Assembly: GCF_001263205.1 (NCBI RefSeq)
Contig: NZ_CP012333.1
Coordinates: forward strand, 7,524,001-7,588,000
Direction of reading: 5' to 3'
Length of the DNA stretch: 64,000 nt
Origin: Labilithrix luteola
GTDB lineage: Bacteria; Myxococcota_A; Polyangia; Polyangiales; Polyangiaceae
Made by a program: the position numbers and the translations under genes. Below the pieces are notes generated by a model. That model was not told where the DNA came from. It ran no database searches and was given only the letters and a program-made list of their open reading frames with translations. Below are positions 9,379 to 17,535 of this stretch, one piece after another. How positions within the stretch are numbered: the stretch's first letter is position 1; the number at the start of each line of letters is the position of its first letter.

Positions 9379-9969
9379 GTGGATATCGATGCCTTCGTGG
9401 AGAACGTTGCGAGCGAACCGGAGCGGCGTCTGCGACATACGGTGTGGTGCACGCCTCCCGATGAACTGGCGAAGGCCGCAAGGCCAGGTGGGTTGAGGCT
9501 GACGGATCTGCTCGCGGCGCCCGGACGTCATGCGGAGGAGCGTGAGGTCACCTATCGCCACATTCTCGGTTCTCCCGCCAACGTGCGGGTGATCGATGCA
9601 TGGGAGCAGCGATATCCGTCACACGTCCTGCCGACGGACCTCCGCCAGCTTTTGATGCGTATGAACGGCATCCATCTATGGGCGAATGCCGAGAGCGGTC
9701 GCGCGTATGCGGGGATAGCGCCGATTGAAGAGTGGGATTTGGCACGCACAGTCATGTACGGCGCTGAAGCCGATCCCGGTCTGGTCGCGGACCGATTCGT
9801 TGCGATTTCGTATCATCGCGATGGTGCGTCGTTCGTGGTCCTCGACGTCGAGTCTGGACGCTACTTCTTGATGGACACGGCAGGCCCAGACACCTCGACG
9901 CCCGTCGCGACCAGCGGGGCAGCACTCCTCGATTGGGTTTGGCGCAATCGAATCGCCCCGATCGGATGA
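9379..9969 (+). CDS. SMI1/KNR4 (SUKH) family protein, possible immunity protein
   Basis: 196 aa, GTG start. It shows the SUKH core: WEQRYPSHVLPTDLRQLLMRMNG, then GIAPIEEWDLARTV, FVAISYHRDGASFVVLDVESG and a closing Trp helix (ALLDWVWRN). SUKH proteins often act as immunity proteins against polymorphic toxins. No toxin gene is adjacent, so the role here is inferred from family and neighbourhood. It is transcribed away from the lipoprotein operon, from a 219-base divergent intergenic region. Confidence 0.85.
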   Translation: MDIDAFVENVASEPERRLRHTVWCTPPDELAKAARPGGLRLTDLLAAPGRHAEEREVTYRHILGSPANVRVIDAWEQRYPSHVLPTDLRQLLMRMNGIHLWANAESGRAYAGIAPIEEWDLARTVMYGAEADPGLVADRFVAISYHRDGASFVVLDVESGRYFLMDTAGPDTSTPVATSGAALLDWVWRNRIAPIG

Positions 9970-10066
9970 CTGACCTGCGACGAACGCCGCGCTCATCTGC
10001 CGTCAGTGTTCGTGGTAGCTCTCGCAATGTCGTGGTTCCGTTTCACCAAGGTGCTGGGAGTCGTTG

Positions 10067-10368
10067 ATGTGGCTGGACGATCCGTCTTTTGTGCAAGTCG
10101 TGCAGGAACTTCGTGAGCTGACGCTCAAGGGGGCGGAGTTGTCGGAGTTGCTGGGACTGGCGAAGGCACGTGCGGGCAAGGGCAAGACGGTTCTGGCAAT
10201 TGCGATGTTTCATCGAGCCTTTGACATTCCATTGGGGTTGCGATCGATCTGGGCGGATGGAGTGGGTTTGAGGTGGAGTTCGGCAATCCCGGGCGGACAG
10301 CCGGGGATTTGGATGCGGAGCATGGTGAATTGATTCGTGCGAATGTGCGACGACTCGTATCGGCGTAG
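10067..10368 (+). pseudogene. frameshifted small ORF, unknown
   Basis: The frame starting MWLDDPSFVQVVQELRELTL encodes a helical protein to about base 10230 and then turns into low-quality sequence. A different frame from about 10235 gives a plausible continuation, GWSGFEVEFG then LDAEHGELIRANVRRLVSA, ending at TAG 10366-10368. The two halves together would give a protein of about 100 residues. I infer a single-base indel. No family recognised. It lies among immunity-type genes, so a decayed member of that patch is likely. Confidence 0.45.
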
Positions 10369-10479
10369 GTATGGTGAATGGCGTAGAGAAGCCGCACCAA
10401 GTGCTTTTGCGGCTCCGCCAGCCGCGCTAGGATCGGCTGTGGCGCGCCGTAATATTCACGCTTCTCGAGAGTCGTAAGA

Positions 10480-10764
10480 ATGACGCATTTGCTTGGTAGA
10501 CTGGCTGGATTAATCGCCGTAGCGGTCGTGGTCTTGAGCGCTTGCTCGGACGCGACGCCCGACGGGATTGTGCCCAATTGTGACTCCACGAGCGGCGGAG
10601 AGGGGTGCCAGGGATTGCCAAAAGAGGACGCGTCGAAGGCGACAACCGGTTATCCCGAGGGGTGCACAGCGAGCGAAACCCGAGGTGGCAGGACATCCAA
10701 ATGGGTCTGCGAGCGTTGGGCGACGGAGGGGCACACGACCTACGAATCGGTTCTGCCTCAGTAG
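10480..10764 (+). CDS. small putative lipoprotein
   Basis: 94 aa. MTHLLGRLAGLIAVAVVVLSAC is a clean lipoprotein signal with lipobox LSAC and a following Ser-Asp. The mature part has four further Cys, in two pairs (NCDSTSGGEGC and GCTASETRGGRTSKWVC), suggesting disulphides in the periplasm. No family recognised. It stands alone, with 112 bases upstream and 158 bases downstream to the next start. Confidence 0.6.
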   Translation: MTHLLGRLAGLIAVAVVVLSACSDATPDGIVPNCDSTSGGEGCQGLPKEDASKATTGYPEGCTASETRGGRTSKWVCERWATEGHTTYESVLPQ

Positions 10765-10922
10765 CCCCGCTCAGACGCGGTTCCTCGGAACGCATTCACG
10801 ACGCGAAGGAGCTGCACACACCTTTTCGTCGAAGATTCGTTCAATCGACCAGCTGCCTTCGCGGAGTTCCAAGGGGACATCATGAGAAGTCTTATGCGCC
10901 TTATGGATAGGCTGTTCGGGCA

Positions 10923-11270
10923 ATGAATAACGTCATCCAAGAGCAGCACGCGGTTTGCAAGAAGTACGGCGCTCCGTGGGTAGAGGCGCCTCACCATCGG
11001 ACTGTGGGAATCGCGCGCAACGTCCGCACAGGGCTGATGCCGCTCAACGGATTGCGCCATCCGCCGCAGGGAGATACATCGGGCTGGTACATCTGGGCTG
11101 GCGAAGAACTCTCCACAGCACCTGACTTCTTCGAACCACTCCACATTGCGCACCTTGCAGAGTGGTGTCCGGCGGCACTCAAGTTTCTCGGTCTTCCGCC
11201 ACGTTGGCGGTTCCTTACAGCCGGCGATTACGAGGACGTGTGGGAGGACCTGAAGCTGCTTGACGTCTGA
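10923..11270 (+). CDS. Imm33-like (DUF2185-type) immunity family protein
   Basis: 115 aa with the pattern LNGLRHPPQGDTSGWYIWAG, FFEPLHIAHLAEWCP and a C-terminal LGLPPRWRFL with YEDVWEDLKLLDV. This resembles immunity-type proteins related to Imm33/DUF2185; I assign the family from memory of the motif. A short frame just upstream (MRSLMRLMDRLFGQ, from 10882) ends in a TGA overlapping this ATG. Related proteins often begin with such a basic amphipathic segment, so the two may once have been one frame. Confidence 0.65.
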   Translation: MNNVIQEQHAVCKKYGAPWVEAPHHRTVGIARNVRTGLMPLNGLRHPPQGDTSGWYIWAGEELSTAPDFFEPLHIAHLAEWCPAALKFLGLPPRWRFLTAGDYEDVWEDLKLLDV

Positions 11271-11391
11271 GGCAAAACCGAGAGCCTCAGCAGCAATGCG
11301 ACGCGACTCGTCGTCCCCGTCACGAGCGAGGAGAAGCGGCCCGTCCACCTCCCCTCGCGAAGAACGCCGGGGCTAACCTCTCGGTGCTCGA

Positions 11392-11682
11392 TTATCTCTC
11401 GTCCAAGTCGTCGAGGAGTTGGACCAGCCACTCAGCGAAAGATGGAGCAATTCGATCGGGCACTTGATGTGGTCCGCCCTCGTGGTCCCAGAAGACGATT
11501 GCACCCGCTTCCTCCGGTTTCGTCGTGATGCAATACAGGTTGCCTAAGCCGTCATTCTGCAATGGCACGAGCTCGACGGGAATAGGACAACCGACCTCCG
11601 TGCGCTCACTGATCGCTATCTTGACGAGCTCGAGGAACGTTGGCGTGTCGTCACCGAGTCCGAACAACTCTAAATGAGCCAC
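11392..11682 (-). CDS. 5'-truncated SUKH family gene
   Basis: 96 aa from a GTG at 11682. It contains the C-terminal half of a SUKH domain: GNLYCITTKPEEAGAIVFWD then SFAEWLVQLLDD. In-frame codons upstream of the GTG read YLKRFGHLRVAHLELFG, which matches the normal N-terminal core of the family, but this homology stops near 11710 against the end of the CusF-like gene (stop at 11738). The 5' part therefore seems lost. Probably a non-functional remnant of an immunity gene. Confidence 0.6.
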   Translation of the reverse strand: MAHLELFGLGDDTPTFLELVKIAISERTEVGCPIPVELVPLQNDGLGNLYCITTKPEEAGAIVFWDHEGGPHQVPDRIAPSFAEWLVQLLDDLDER

Positions 11683-11737
11683 TCTGAGATGGCCGAATCG
11701 CTTCAGGTACTCCCGATGCTGAGGCTGTCTTGGACGC

Positions 11738-12085
11738 CTAGTCCTTCTTGATGACCGTGAGTACGCGACGGCCGTCTTCGGTCGCCGCGAAGGTGAACGA
11801 GACGCGATCGCCGACGTCGATGCCCTGAAGCTGTTCCGGCGTTCGCGGCTCGAAGGACATGGTCATCGCCGCCATGTAACCGTCGATCTTGTCGTGCGCG
11901 ATGTTGACGTACCTGCGTCCGTCACCGAACGATTTCACGACGCCACGCGTGCTGTAGGTCTCCGCCCCGCACGCGTACGCGTCCGACGTCCAGACGCGGG
12001 TGCCTACGGCTACCGCCGCGGCAAGGAGAACGACCGGAACGACGAACCTGGCGACCTTTGCAATGCTGCGCATGGGCGGGCTCAT
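11738..12085 (-). CDS. CusF-like periplasmic copper-binding protein
   Basis: 115 aa. An N-terminal signal or anchor helix (VARFVVPVVLLAAAVAVGT) precedes an OB-fold-like CusF domain: GVVKSFGDGRRYVNIAHDKI, then GYMAAMTMSFEPRTPEQL and VGDRVSFTF. The His and paired Met residues (H, M-x2-M-x-M) match the Cu(I) ligands of CusF. It is last in a minus-strand cluster of haem-copper-type electron-transport proteins, so it may deliver or buffer copper there. ATG at 12073 is an alternative start. Confidence 0.85.
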   Translation of the reverse strand: MSPPMRSIAKVARFVVPVVLLAAAVAVGTRVWTSDAYACGAETYSTRGVVKSFGDGRRYVNIAHDKIDGYMAAMTMSFEPRTPEQLQGIDVGDRVSFTFAATEDGRRVLTVIKKD

Positions 12086-12156
12086 GCCACGTCCGCCACG
12101 ACTCGGGGAGGCGACAAGTCGTCGCGCCCCCCCATCGAGTAGCGGCCGCGCTCGCG

Positions 12157-13479
12157 TCACGGGCTGCCGTGCTTGCCGCCCGTCTCGAGCATGTACTCGG
12201 CGATCTTGCGGAGCTTCGTGTCGCCCACGATGGCAAACGCGGGCATCTGGGGCGTGTCGGGGCGCTTCTTTCCGGGAGATCGTGCCCACGTCACGATCCC
12301 CTCCGGGCGCGCTTCGTAGAGCTTCGCGATCTCCGTGAGCGGCGGGCCGACGAGCTTGCGGTCGACCGCATGGCAACCGCTGCAGTTGTTCGTGAAGAGG
12401 ACCTGTCCCTCGCTCACACCGGCGGCGGCGCGAACAACCCCCATCTCCGCGTCGTAGGCCGCTTGTTCGGAGTCGGCCAACCATTGCTCGGTCGCCCGCT
12501 GCATCTCGCGCTTGTGCTCGGCGAGAGCTGCGCCTCGGTACATCTGCCGGCCCATGGCCATGCAGACGACGGTCAGGGTAAGGCACGTCGCGATGAGTGG
12601 CAGGCGCTTTCCGACGTCGTCACCGCTCGCGATCTCTTTCCAGATCATCCAGACCGACGGAATCGCGAGGAGAGCGCCCATCAGAATGGCCGCGAGGACC
12701 GACGAATGCAGCCCCTTCGTCGGCAACGTGACGAGCACGACGGGACCGACGATGAATTGCGCGAGCGAGACCACGAACGCTACGGAGTAGAGCTCACGAC
12801 GGATCCGCGCGCGTGTGAATCGCTCGAAGATCGCCTCGACTTCGGTCGATGCGCGGCCGAAGTACCAGACGCCGACGAGGCTCGTGAGGATGAGCGACGC
12901 GCAGAGGAAGTGGAAGTAGCGGGGGAAGACGTTGGGCAAGGTCAGCGCGCTCAGGAAACCGCGGACGTCGGTCCATCGCTCCGGGAACATCATGAGATTG
13001 ACGTTGGCCAGGAAGACGAGCGGGATCGCGAGTAGCAGCGCCACTGCGAGCGCGAGGATGCCGATATGGACGCCTTTCCGATCGGCGAGACGGTCCCACG
13101 AGTACTTGTGGAGGTAGAGAAGCAAAAACGTCGTGGCGATGGCCGGCACGAGCAGGATCCACGCGGTGCCGGTCAGGGCGTTCGCCGTGTAGATGTGCAT
13201 CGTATAGAGGACGTTGAGGAGCAGCAGCGGGGCCACCCCGAGGACGACCGCGAGGCTCTTGTTCACCGTGGTTGCCGTTGCGATGACGCGTGCAAGTCGG
13301 TCGTAGTCGCGCTCCCGCAAGCCGCGGATCTCGAAGCCGAGCACGAGCAACGAGCCGCCGACCATCAAGTTGACGAAGAGAATGTGCAGAACGAACGCGA
13401 TGACGAGAAACAGCTCGAGGAAGCGGGCGTTCGCCGGGAGCGGCAAGGGGATGTCGCGAGGAATTGGTGTCGGAGACAT
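12157..13479 (-). CDS. CydA-like membrane protein with C-terminal cytochrome c domain (second subunit)
   Basis: 440 aa. About eight transmembrane helices (first: FLELFLVIAFVLHILFVNLMVGG) are followed by a periplasmic c-type haem domain with CSGCH at residues 366-370 and a possible axial Met in PQMPAF. The first helix, with His in LHILFVN, parallels the CydA-type helix of its upstream neighbour. It lies 28 bases downstream of that gene. I infer a two-subunit membrane oxidoreductase in which both subunits carry haem c. Substrate and direction of electron flow are not shown by the sequence. Confidence 0.75.
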   Translation of the reverse strand: MSPTPIPRDIPLPLPANARFLELFLVIAFVLHILFVNLMVGGSLLVLGFEIRGLRERDYDRLARVIATATTVNKSLAVVLGVAPLLLLNVLYTMHIYTANALTGTAWILLVPAIATTFLLLYLHKYSWDRLADRKGVHIGILALAVALLLAIPLVFLANVNLMMFPERWTDVRGFLSALTLPNVFPRYFHFLCASLILTSLVGVWYFGRASTEVEAIFERFTRARIRRELYSVAFVVSLAQFIVGPVVLVTLPTKGLHSSVLAAILMGALLAIPSVWMIWKEIASGDDVGKRLPLIATCLTLTVVCMAMGRQMYRGAALAEHKREMQRATEQWLADSEQAAYDAEMGVVRAAAGVSEGQVLFTNNCSGCHAVDRKLVGPPLTEIAKLYEARPEGIVTWARSPGKKRPDTPQMPAFAIVGDTKLRKIAEYMLETGGKHGSP

Positions 13480-13507
13480 GGTTTCGCGTTTCCAGGGGAA
13501 ATAGGGA

Positions 13508-14920
13508 TCAAGGCTGCGCGACGACGTCGCTACGTCGGACGCGCGGGGTGGTCGTCACACCGGTGCTTTGCGCGCCCTCGACGACGTCACGGTGCTCCTG
13601 CAATCGAGCGAGGTAAGCGCCGAGCGCACGTCGCTCTTCGAGGTTCCCCGGAAAGGGCGGCATGAACGGGCGAGCGTTGTGCATCACGCCGACGTAGCCG
13701 GCGATCGCATCGGCGTTCCACGGCTCGTCGCCATACATTCCATGGAGGACTCCGCGGACGCCGTTGACCCCGTCCACGGTATGGCAGCGGGTACAGGCGA
13801 GCACGAAGACCTCGCGTCCGGCGTCGATCTCGGTCTCGGGCGTGATCTGTCGGACGCTCGTGTACGTCGCGTGTGCGAGGAGACCGTCTCGCTGCAAGAG
13901 CGGATAATCCTCCTTACGAATACCGTTCGAGTACATGTAATCGGCAATGGCGTAGGGTTTGCGAACGAACTCGCGTACCCGCTCGAAGGTGCCGATGAGG
14001 ACGACGGTGAGCAGGGCCGGCACGAGCAGTGCCCACGTTCGGAGCGAGCGCGCCTTCACGGAGCCCCAGATCGCAATGAGGGCGATGAGCAGGCACGCAC
14101 CGCCCAGTACCCCGATCGCCGTTCGAGACCAGGCAACGAGCGCTTGCGTCGTCAGGGCGACCGCGACGTTCGGGGCCATCGCCGCGGGGACCCGGCGGGC
14201 ATACCAGAGACCGCCGAATACGCACGGGAGCGCCCAGACGAGCATCCATCGCGAGATGGTGCGGATCGCGCGCGCGCGAAGCTCCGAGCCTCGCTCCGTG
14301 ACACGCGGCAGGACGGCCAGTCCGAACGCGCCAGCCATGAGCATTGCGAGCGGTGTACGGAACGCGAGCTGCGGCAGGTACATCGGGTTGAGCATTCCGC
14401 TCAGCAGCGTCTTGTCGGAGCGCCACGATCCCGGATCCATCATGAATCCCAAGATCGAGACGATGAGCGCCATCGTCAGCCAGGACGCAACGGCGAGGGC
14501 GATACCGAGCCGGTTGTGAGCTCGCTTGCGCTTGCCGCTCCAGCTCTTCCAGCTCAGGTAGTAGGCGAGGATGAGCACGACCTCCGTGACGAAGACGAGC
14601 CACTCCGTGAACCAGGTCCAGAAGAAGACGCGGAGAAGGCTGCCGATGGCGTAGGGGTTCACGAGCGACGTCGAGAACCAGATGCCGACACCGGTGAGAG
14701 CGCCCACGGTCGTCGTGACGACGAAGAAAAAGGTCAGGATGCGATGCGCGAGTCGGTCCCAAGATTCGTCGCCGCTCGTGAGGCCTCGCCACTCGAGATA
14801 GACAACGAGCGGTATGCCCCCTACCGCCATGGCGTGATTGATGACGACGTGGAGGATCGCGATGATCGCGATGAGCATCCGATCGTTCAGGAAGTCGAGA
14901 TGGAAGACGGGGAGGTCCAT
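13508..14920 (-). CDS. CydA-like (cytochrome bd superfamily) subunit fused to cytochrome c
   Basis: 470 aa. The N-terminus follows CydA topology: a His-containing first helix (AIIAILHVVINHAMAVGG), an acidic helix (WFTEWLVFVTEVVLILAYY) in the position of the CydA Glu residues, and WLTMALIVSILGFMMDPG where CydA has its ANGWMQNP segment. After about nine helices comes a periplasmic haem-c motif CTRCH at 376-380 with FMPPFPG downstream. CydA itself has no haem c. This fits the divergent, c-haem-bearing branch of the bd superfamily (OR-C type in published phylogenies), but I could not test that. Confidence 0.75.
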   Translation of the reverse strand: MDLPVFHLDFLNDRMLIAIIAILHVVINHAMAVGGIPLVVYLEWRGLTSGDESWDRLAHRILTFFFVVTTTVGALTGVGIWFSTSLVNPYAIGSLLRVFFWTWFTEWLVFVTEVVLILAYYLSWKSWSGKRKRAHNRLGIALAVASWLTMALIVSILGFMMDPGSWRSDKTLLSGMLNPMYLPQLAFRTPLAMLMAGAFGLAVLPRVTERGSELRARAIRTISRWMLVWALPCVFGGLWYARRVPAAMAPNVAVALTTQALVAWSRTAIGVLGGACLLIALIAIWGSVKARSLRTWALLVPALLTVVLIGTFERVREFVRKPYAIADYMYSNGIRKEDYPLLQRDGLLAHATYTSVRQITPETEIDAGREVFVLACTRCHTVDGVNGVRGVLHGMYGDEPWNADAIAGYVGVMHNARPFMPPFPGNLEERRALGAYLARLQEHRDVVEGAQSTGVTTTPRVRRSDVVAQP

Positions 14921-15011
14921 TTCGCGGACCTCCTTAGCGTCGGAATCATGCTCGGACAGGATGGCGAACCGTCGCGCGACACTTCACCACGCTGCCGCGT
15001 CGAAGCAGAGC

Positions 15012-15689
15012 TCACGACGGAACGACGAGAAAGTCGACGTACTCGCCGTGCGTGATGCAGTGCGCGTGGATGCGCACGAGATCGCCAGGGCGTACGTCGC
15101 TCGGTAGCTCGGCGATGTAGATCGTGTCCTTTCCGGAATCCGCACCAGGGGCGTCCCCTCGGGACGCGCGGTAGGCACCGTTGTCTCCCGGACGGGGATG
15201 TGGCCACGCCGAGAACCGACTCTCCCGCTCCTCGGCATCACCGGCGACGGCTTTACGAATTCGTATCCAATTGAACCAGTGGCCTTCGGGATTGGCTTGG
15301 GATGGAGCCGCGTTCGGGTGTGCGGCATAACCTTTTGAAGAGTCGCCCCACATCAGCGCGATGGCGCCCGCGGGGAACCGTGCACGCTCGAAGTTCGGAA
15401 TGTAGGGGAGATGCTTTCCGAGATGCTTCGCGTCACCGTCGGGACCATTGATTGACGGGAGATAGCTCGCGGGGATCGCGCCTGCGTTGCCGCGTGCACG
15501 GTTGAACTCGATGGGATCCCATCCTGCCGGGCGTTCGCGAGGGACCGCGCGCGGATCGCCCGGCTTCGAGGGCTCTGCGGCTCGAGCCGCGCACGCGGAG
15601 GAGATGGGCGCGAGCACGAGAGCGCCAGTTGCGCGCGCCAGTCGGTCGAGGAAGGTCCGACGCGTCGTTCGGTCGTAGGGCGTAGGCAT
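15012..15689 (-). CDS. Tat-exported protein of unknown function, electron-transport cluster
   Basis: 225 aa. The N-terminus has a twin-arginine signal (TTRRTFLDRLARATGALVL) ending near ISSACAARA, so it is exported folded, possibly as a lipoprotein. The mature part contains NRARGNAGAIPASYLPSING, GHWFNWIRIRKAV and a C-terminal VRPGDLVRIHAHCITHGEYV. The His-x-His-Cys near the end could bind a metal, but I recognise no cofactor motif. It is first in the minus-strand cluster, 91 bases before the CydA-like gene. Translation could also begin farther upstream (15760). Confidence 0.65.
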   Translation of the reverse strand: MPTPYDRTTRRTFLDRLARATGALVLAPISSACAARAAEPSKPGDPRAVPRERPAGWDPIEFNRARGNAGAIPASYLPSINGPDGDAKHLGKHLPYIPNFERARFPAGAIALMWGDSSKGYAAHPNAAPSQANPEGHWFNWIRIRKAVAGDAEERESRFSAWPHPRPGDNGAYRASRGDAPGADSGKDTIYIAELPSDVRPGDLVRIHAHCITHGEYVDFLVVPS

Positions 15690-15860
15690 GCGAAGAGACG
15701 TCTGCCATGCTGCCGACGCGCGAGCGCGTGGCAAGTTGTCGCCCCCGAAAAGGGACATCGTGAGGTATCGCGCTCGCAAGCGCAGCCGCGTTCGGCAATT
15801 CTGGGGGGCGCGACGATCGGCCACGCCCGGAGGTGGGCTTGGCCGTTCTACGCTGGTTGG

Positions 15861-16355
15861 ATGCAGCGTCGTCGACGCTCCCGCATCGCCATCGCCATCG
15901 CCATCGCCATCGCCATCGCCATGATGCTGTGCCTTGCGGCCGGAACGAGCTCGGCCGAGTCGTATCCAGGGGCACAGGCGCTCGAGACTCGCCTTTACGC
16001 GCCATGTTGCTACGGCAGCACGCTCGACATCCACGACTCCGATCTCGCGCGAGCGCTGCGCGGTGAGATCGAAACCAGGCTTGAACGGGGAGAGAGCGGC
16101 GAGGCGATTCAGGCGGACTTCGTGGCCCGCTACGGCGACAAGATCCTTGCGGCTCGGAGCGACGCGCCCATTCGTGCCATGGGGGTCGGCATTGCGCTGA
16201 CGGCCCTTCTCCTCGCGGGAGCGCTCCTCGTCGTCGTTCGACGGTGGACGCGGCGCGCACGCACGCCTTCGGTCGAGGGCGGGGCCGCGAGCGTTACGAC
16301 GCGAGACGCTTTCGACGATCGAATCGATGCGGAGCTCGCAGAGCTCGATTCGTGA
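15861..16355 (+). CDS. ccmH: CcmH-like cytochrome c maturation protein, CC variant
   Basis: 164 aa. A signal containing an Ile-Ala repeat is followed by a CcmH-type three-helix domain: YAPCCYGSTLDIHDSDLARA, LRGEIETRLERGESGEAIQ, ADFVARYGDKIL. A C-terminal membrane helix (AMGVGIALTALLLAGALLVVV) follows. Classical CcmH has an LRCxxCQN redox motif; here two adjacent Cys (49-50) replace CxxC, a form I believe also occurs in other phyla. It is divergent from the haem-c oxidase-like cluster, which suggests a role in apocytochrome handling. No other ccm genes are in the window. Confidence 0.8.
   Translation: MQRRRRSRIAIAIAIAIAIAMMLCLAAGTSSAESYPGAQALETRLYAPCCYGSTLDIHDSDLARALRGEIETRLERGESGEAIQADFVARYGDKILAARSDAPIRAMGVGIALTALLLAGALLVVVRRWTRRARTPSVEGGAASVTTRDAFDDRIDAELAELDS
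15885..15920 (+). repeat. hexanucleotide tandem repeat (ATCGCC)x6 in ccmH signal peptide
   Basis: Six perfect copies of ATCGCC encode (Ile-Ala)6 in the hydrophobic core of the CcmH signal. Because the unit is two codons, copy-number change would lengthen or shorten the helix without shifting frame. Confidence 0.95.
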
Positions 16356-16469
16356 CTCTGCCTTGTCCTCGTCCGGTAGCTCGACGTCGCTCGGCGCGAA
16401 GACGCGAAGTTACTCCATGTCGCCTCCTACGGAGCTATTCCGTCGATGCGGAGTCCCCTCGATGGAGGG

Positions 16470-16844
16470 TTAGGCTTCGGGGGCGTGGCAGACCACTTCG
16501 ATGTTGTGCCCGTCCGGAGCGATGACGAAAGCGGCATAGTAGTTCGCGTGGTAGTGCGGGCGCAGACCAGGCGCACCATTGTCTTTGCCACCTGCCTCCA
16601 GAGCCGCGCGATAGAAAGCCTCGACCTGCTGGCGATTCTCGGCCGTGAACGCCAAGTGAAGATGCGCCGGCTTCTCCGCGGTTTGGTACAGGCACAAGGA
16701 TGCCTTGCCCTTTGGGCTAAGCTCGACACCGTACGTCGGTGACCCCTCCGAGACGACAGCTACGCCGAGCGGTTCGAGCGCCTTGAGGAAGAACGCCTTG
16801 CTCGCTGCATAGTCGCTGACTCCGAATTTGACGTGGTCAAACAT
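16470..16844 (-). CDS. VOC (glyoxalase/dioxygenase superfamily) protein
   Basis: 124 aa. A single vicinal-oxygen-chelate domain: MFDHVKFGVSDYAASKAFF at the start, ASLCLYQTAEKPAHLHLAF in the middle, and YYAAFVIAPDGHNIEVVCH at the end. His5, the HLHLAF histidines and the Glu in NIEVV are the expected metal ligands. These short proteins usually act as dimers on small electrophiles or antibiotics; the substrate is not predictable. The ATG has a strong AGGAGA Shine-Dalgarno 4 bases upstream. No operon partners. Confidence 0.88.
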   Translation of the reverse strand: MFDHVKFGVSDYAASKAFFLKALEPLGVAVVSEGSPTYGVELSPKGKASLCLYQTAEKPAHLHLAFTAENRQQVEAFYRAALEAGGKDNGAPGLRPHYHANYYAAFVIAPDGHNIEVVCHAPEA

Positions 16845-16940
16845 AAGTTCTCCTGGCGCGTGTGGGCCTACGCGAGGCCCAACGTAATGTATCCCGCAGA
16901 ACCGGCGGGCCAAGTTGGACTGCGATGGGAGAGATGTCCC

Positions 16941-17243
16941 TCAACTTTGACTGTCGGAGGCGGGCGGGGCGGATCTGACATACGGAAGGGGGATGCCGTG
17001 CTCGCTGAGGGGCGTCTCGTACACTTGAAGGATCCCCTCGAGCCGCTCTCTGAGTTCGCTGGCGGCGTCGTCGAGATCAGCATCACCCATCTGCGCTGCC
17101 CGTGCGGCGACGGACTTTGCCAGGCCTGCCAGGTACGAGAAGGAATCCCCTTGGATGGTGATGCCCGGAAATTTTCGTCCAGATAGTTGAACGACCGCCA
17201 CGTTCCCGTGGCGCGCCAACACGTCAGCTGTCTCGGTCGTCAT
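16941..17243 (-). CDS. small conserved protein, DUF6959-like
   Basis: 100 aa, soluble, no signal. Sequence LARHGNVAVVQLSGRKFPGI then VQLSG..GDSFSYL and a helical C-terminal half resembles the DUF6959 family, judged from memory of the motif. Members often occur near toxin-immunity genes, but function is unknown. It stands alone between the VOC gene and the first B12 riboswitch. Confidence 0.6.
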   Translation of the reverse strand: MTTETADVLARHGNVAVVQLSGRKFPGITIQGDSFSYLAGLAKSVAARAAQMGDADLDDAASELRERLEGILQVYETPLSEHGIPLPYVRSAPPASDSQS

Positions 17244-17300
17244 GCGTCCAATCCTACAGCGGCGTGAAGATGACGCACGGCCGACCAGTCGAGAGCCTCA

Positions 17301-17329
17301 TTGACACCCCGTGGGCGACTGACTAACGG
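17301..17329 (+). promoter_or_regulatory. sigma-70-type promoter of B12 cassette 1
   Basis: TTGACA at 17301-17306, 17-base spacer, TAACGG at 17324-17329. The expected transcription start falls at about 17335, right at the 5' edge of the riboswitch. The second riboswitch has the same arrangement with TAACCG, which supports both. Confidence 0.7.
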
Positions 17330-17332
17330 CTT

Positions 17333-17534
17333 CTCTCGCTATCGGTGCACGAGGGGCTTTGCTTCTCGTGATTAAAAGGGAACCCGGTTGAAGTCCGGGA
17401 CTGCCCCGCAGCGGTAATCGGGAACGAACGTCACCAAAGAGCACTGGGCTCCGGCCTGGGAAGCGGTGGCAAGTAGGTCGGCTCAGAGCTTCGGCAAAGA
17501 GCCAACGCCCGTAAGTCCGAAAACCTGCCGAGAG
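17333..17534 (+). promoter_or_regulatory. cobalamin (B12) riboswitch 1
   Basis: Contains the conserved cobalamin aptamer landmarks in order: AAAAGGGAA, GAAGTCCGGGACTGCCCCGC, AGCGGTAATCGGGAACGA, CACTGGG, CTGGGAAG, and the 3' AGTCCGAAAACCTGCCGA. The ends pair as a P1 helix (CTCTCG 17333-17338 with CGAGAG 17529-17534). Such elements normally repress B12 uptake or synthesis genes when adenosylcobalamin is abundant. It precedes the lipoprotein gene at 17699, whose operon is therefore expected to be B12-regulated. Confidence 0.95.
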
Positions 17535-17535
17535 T

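Noticed and set aside
15885..15920. Short tandem repeat as a CRISPR or other array
   Set aside because: Units are 6 bases with no spacers and lie inside a coding signal peptide.
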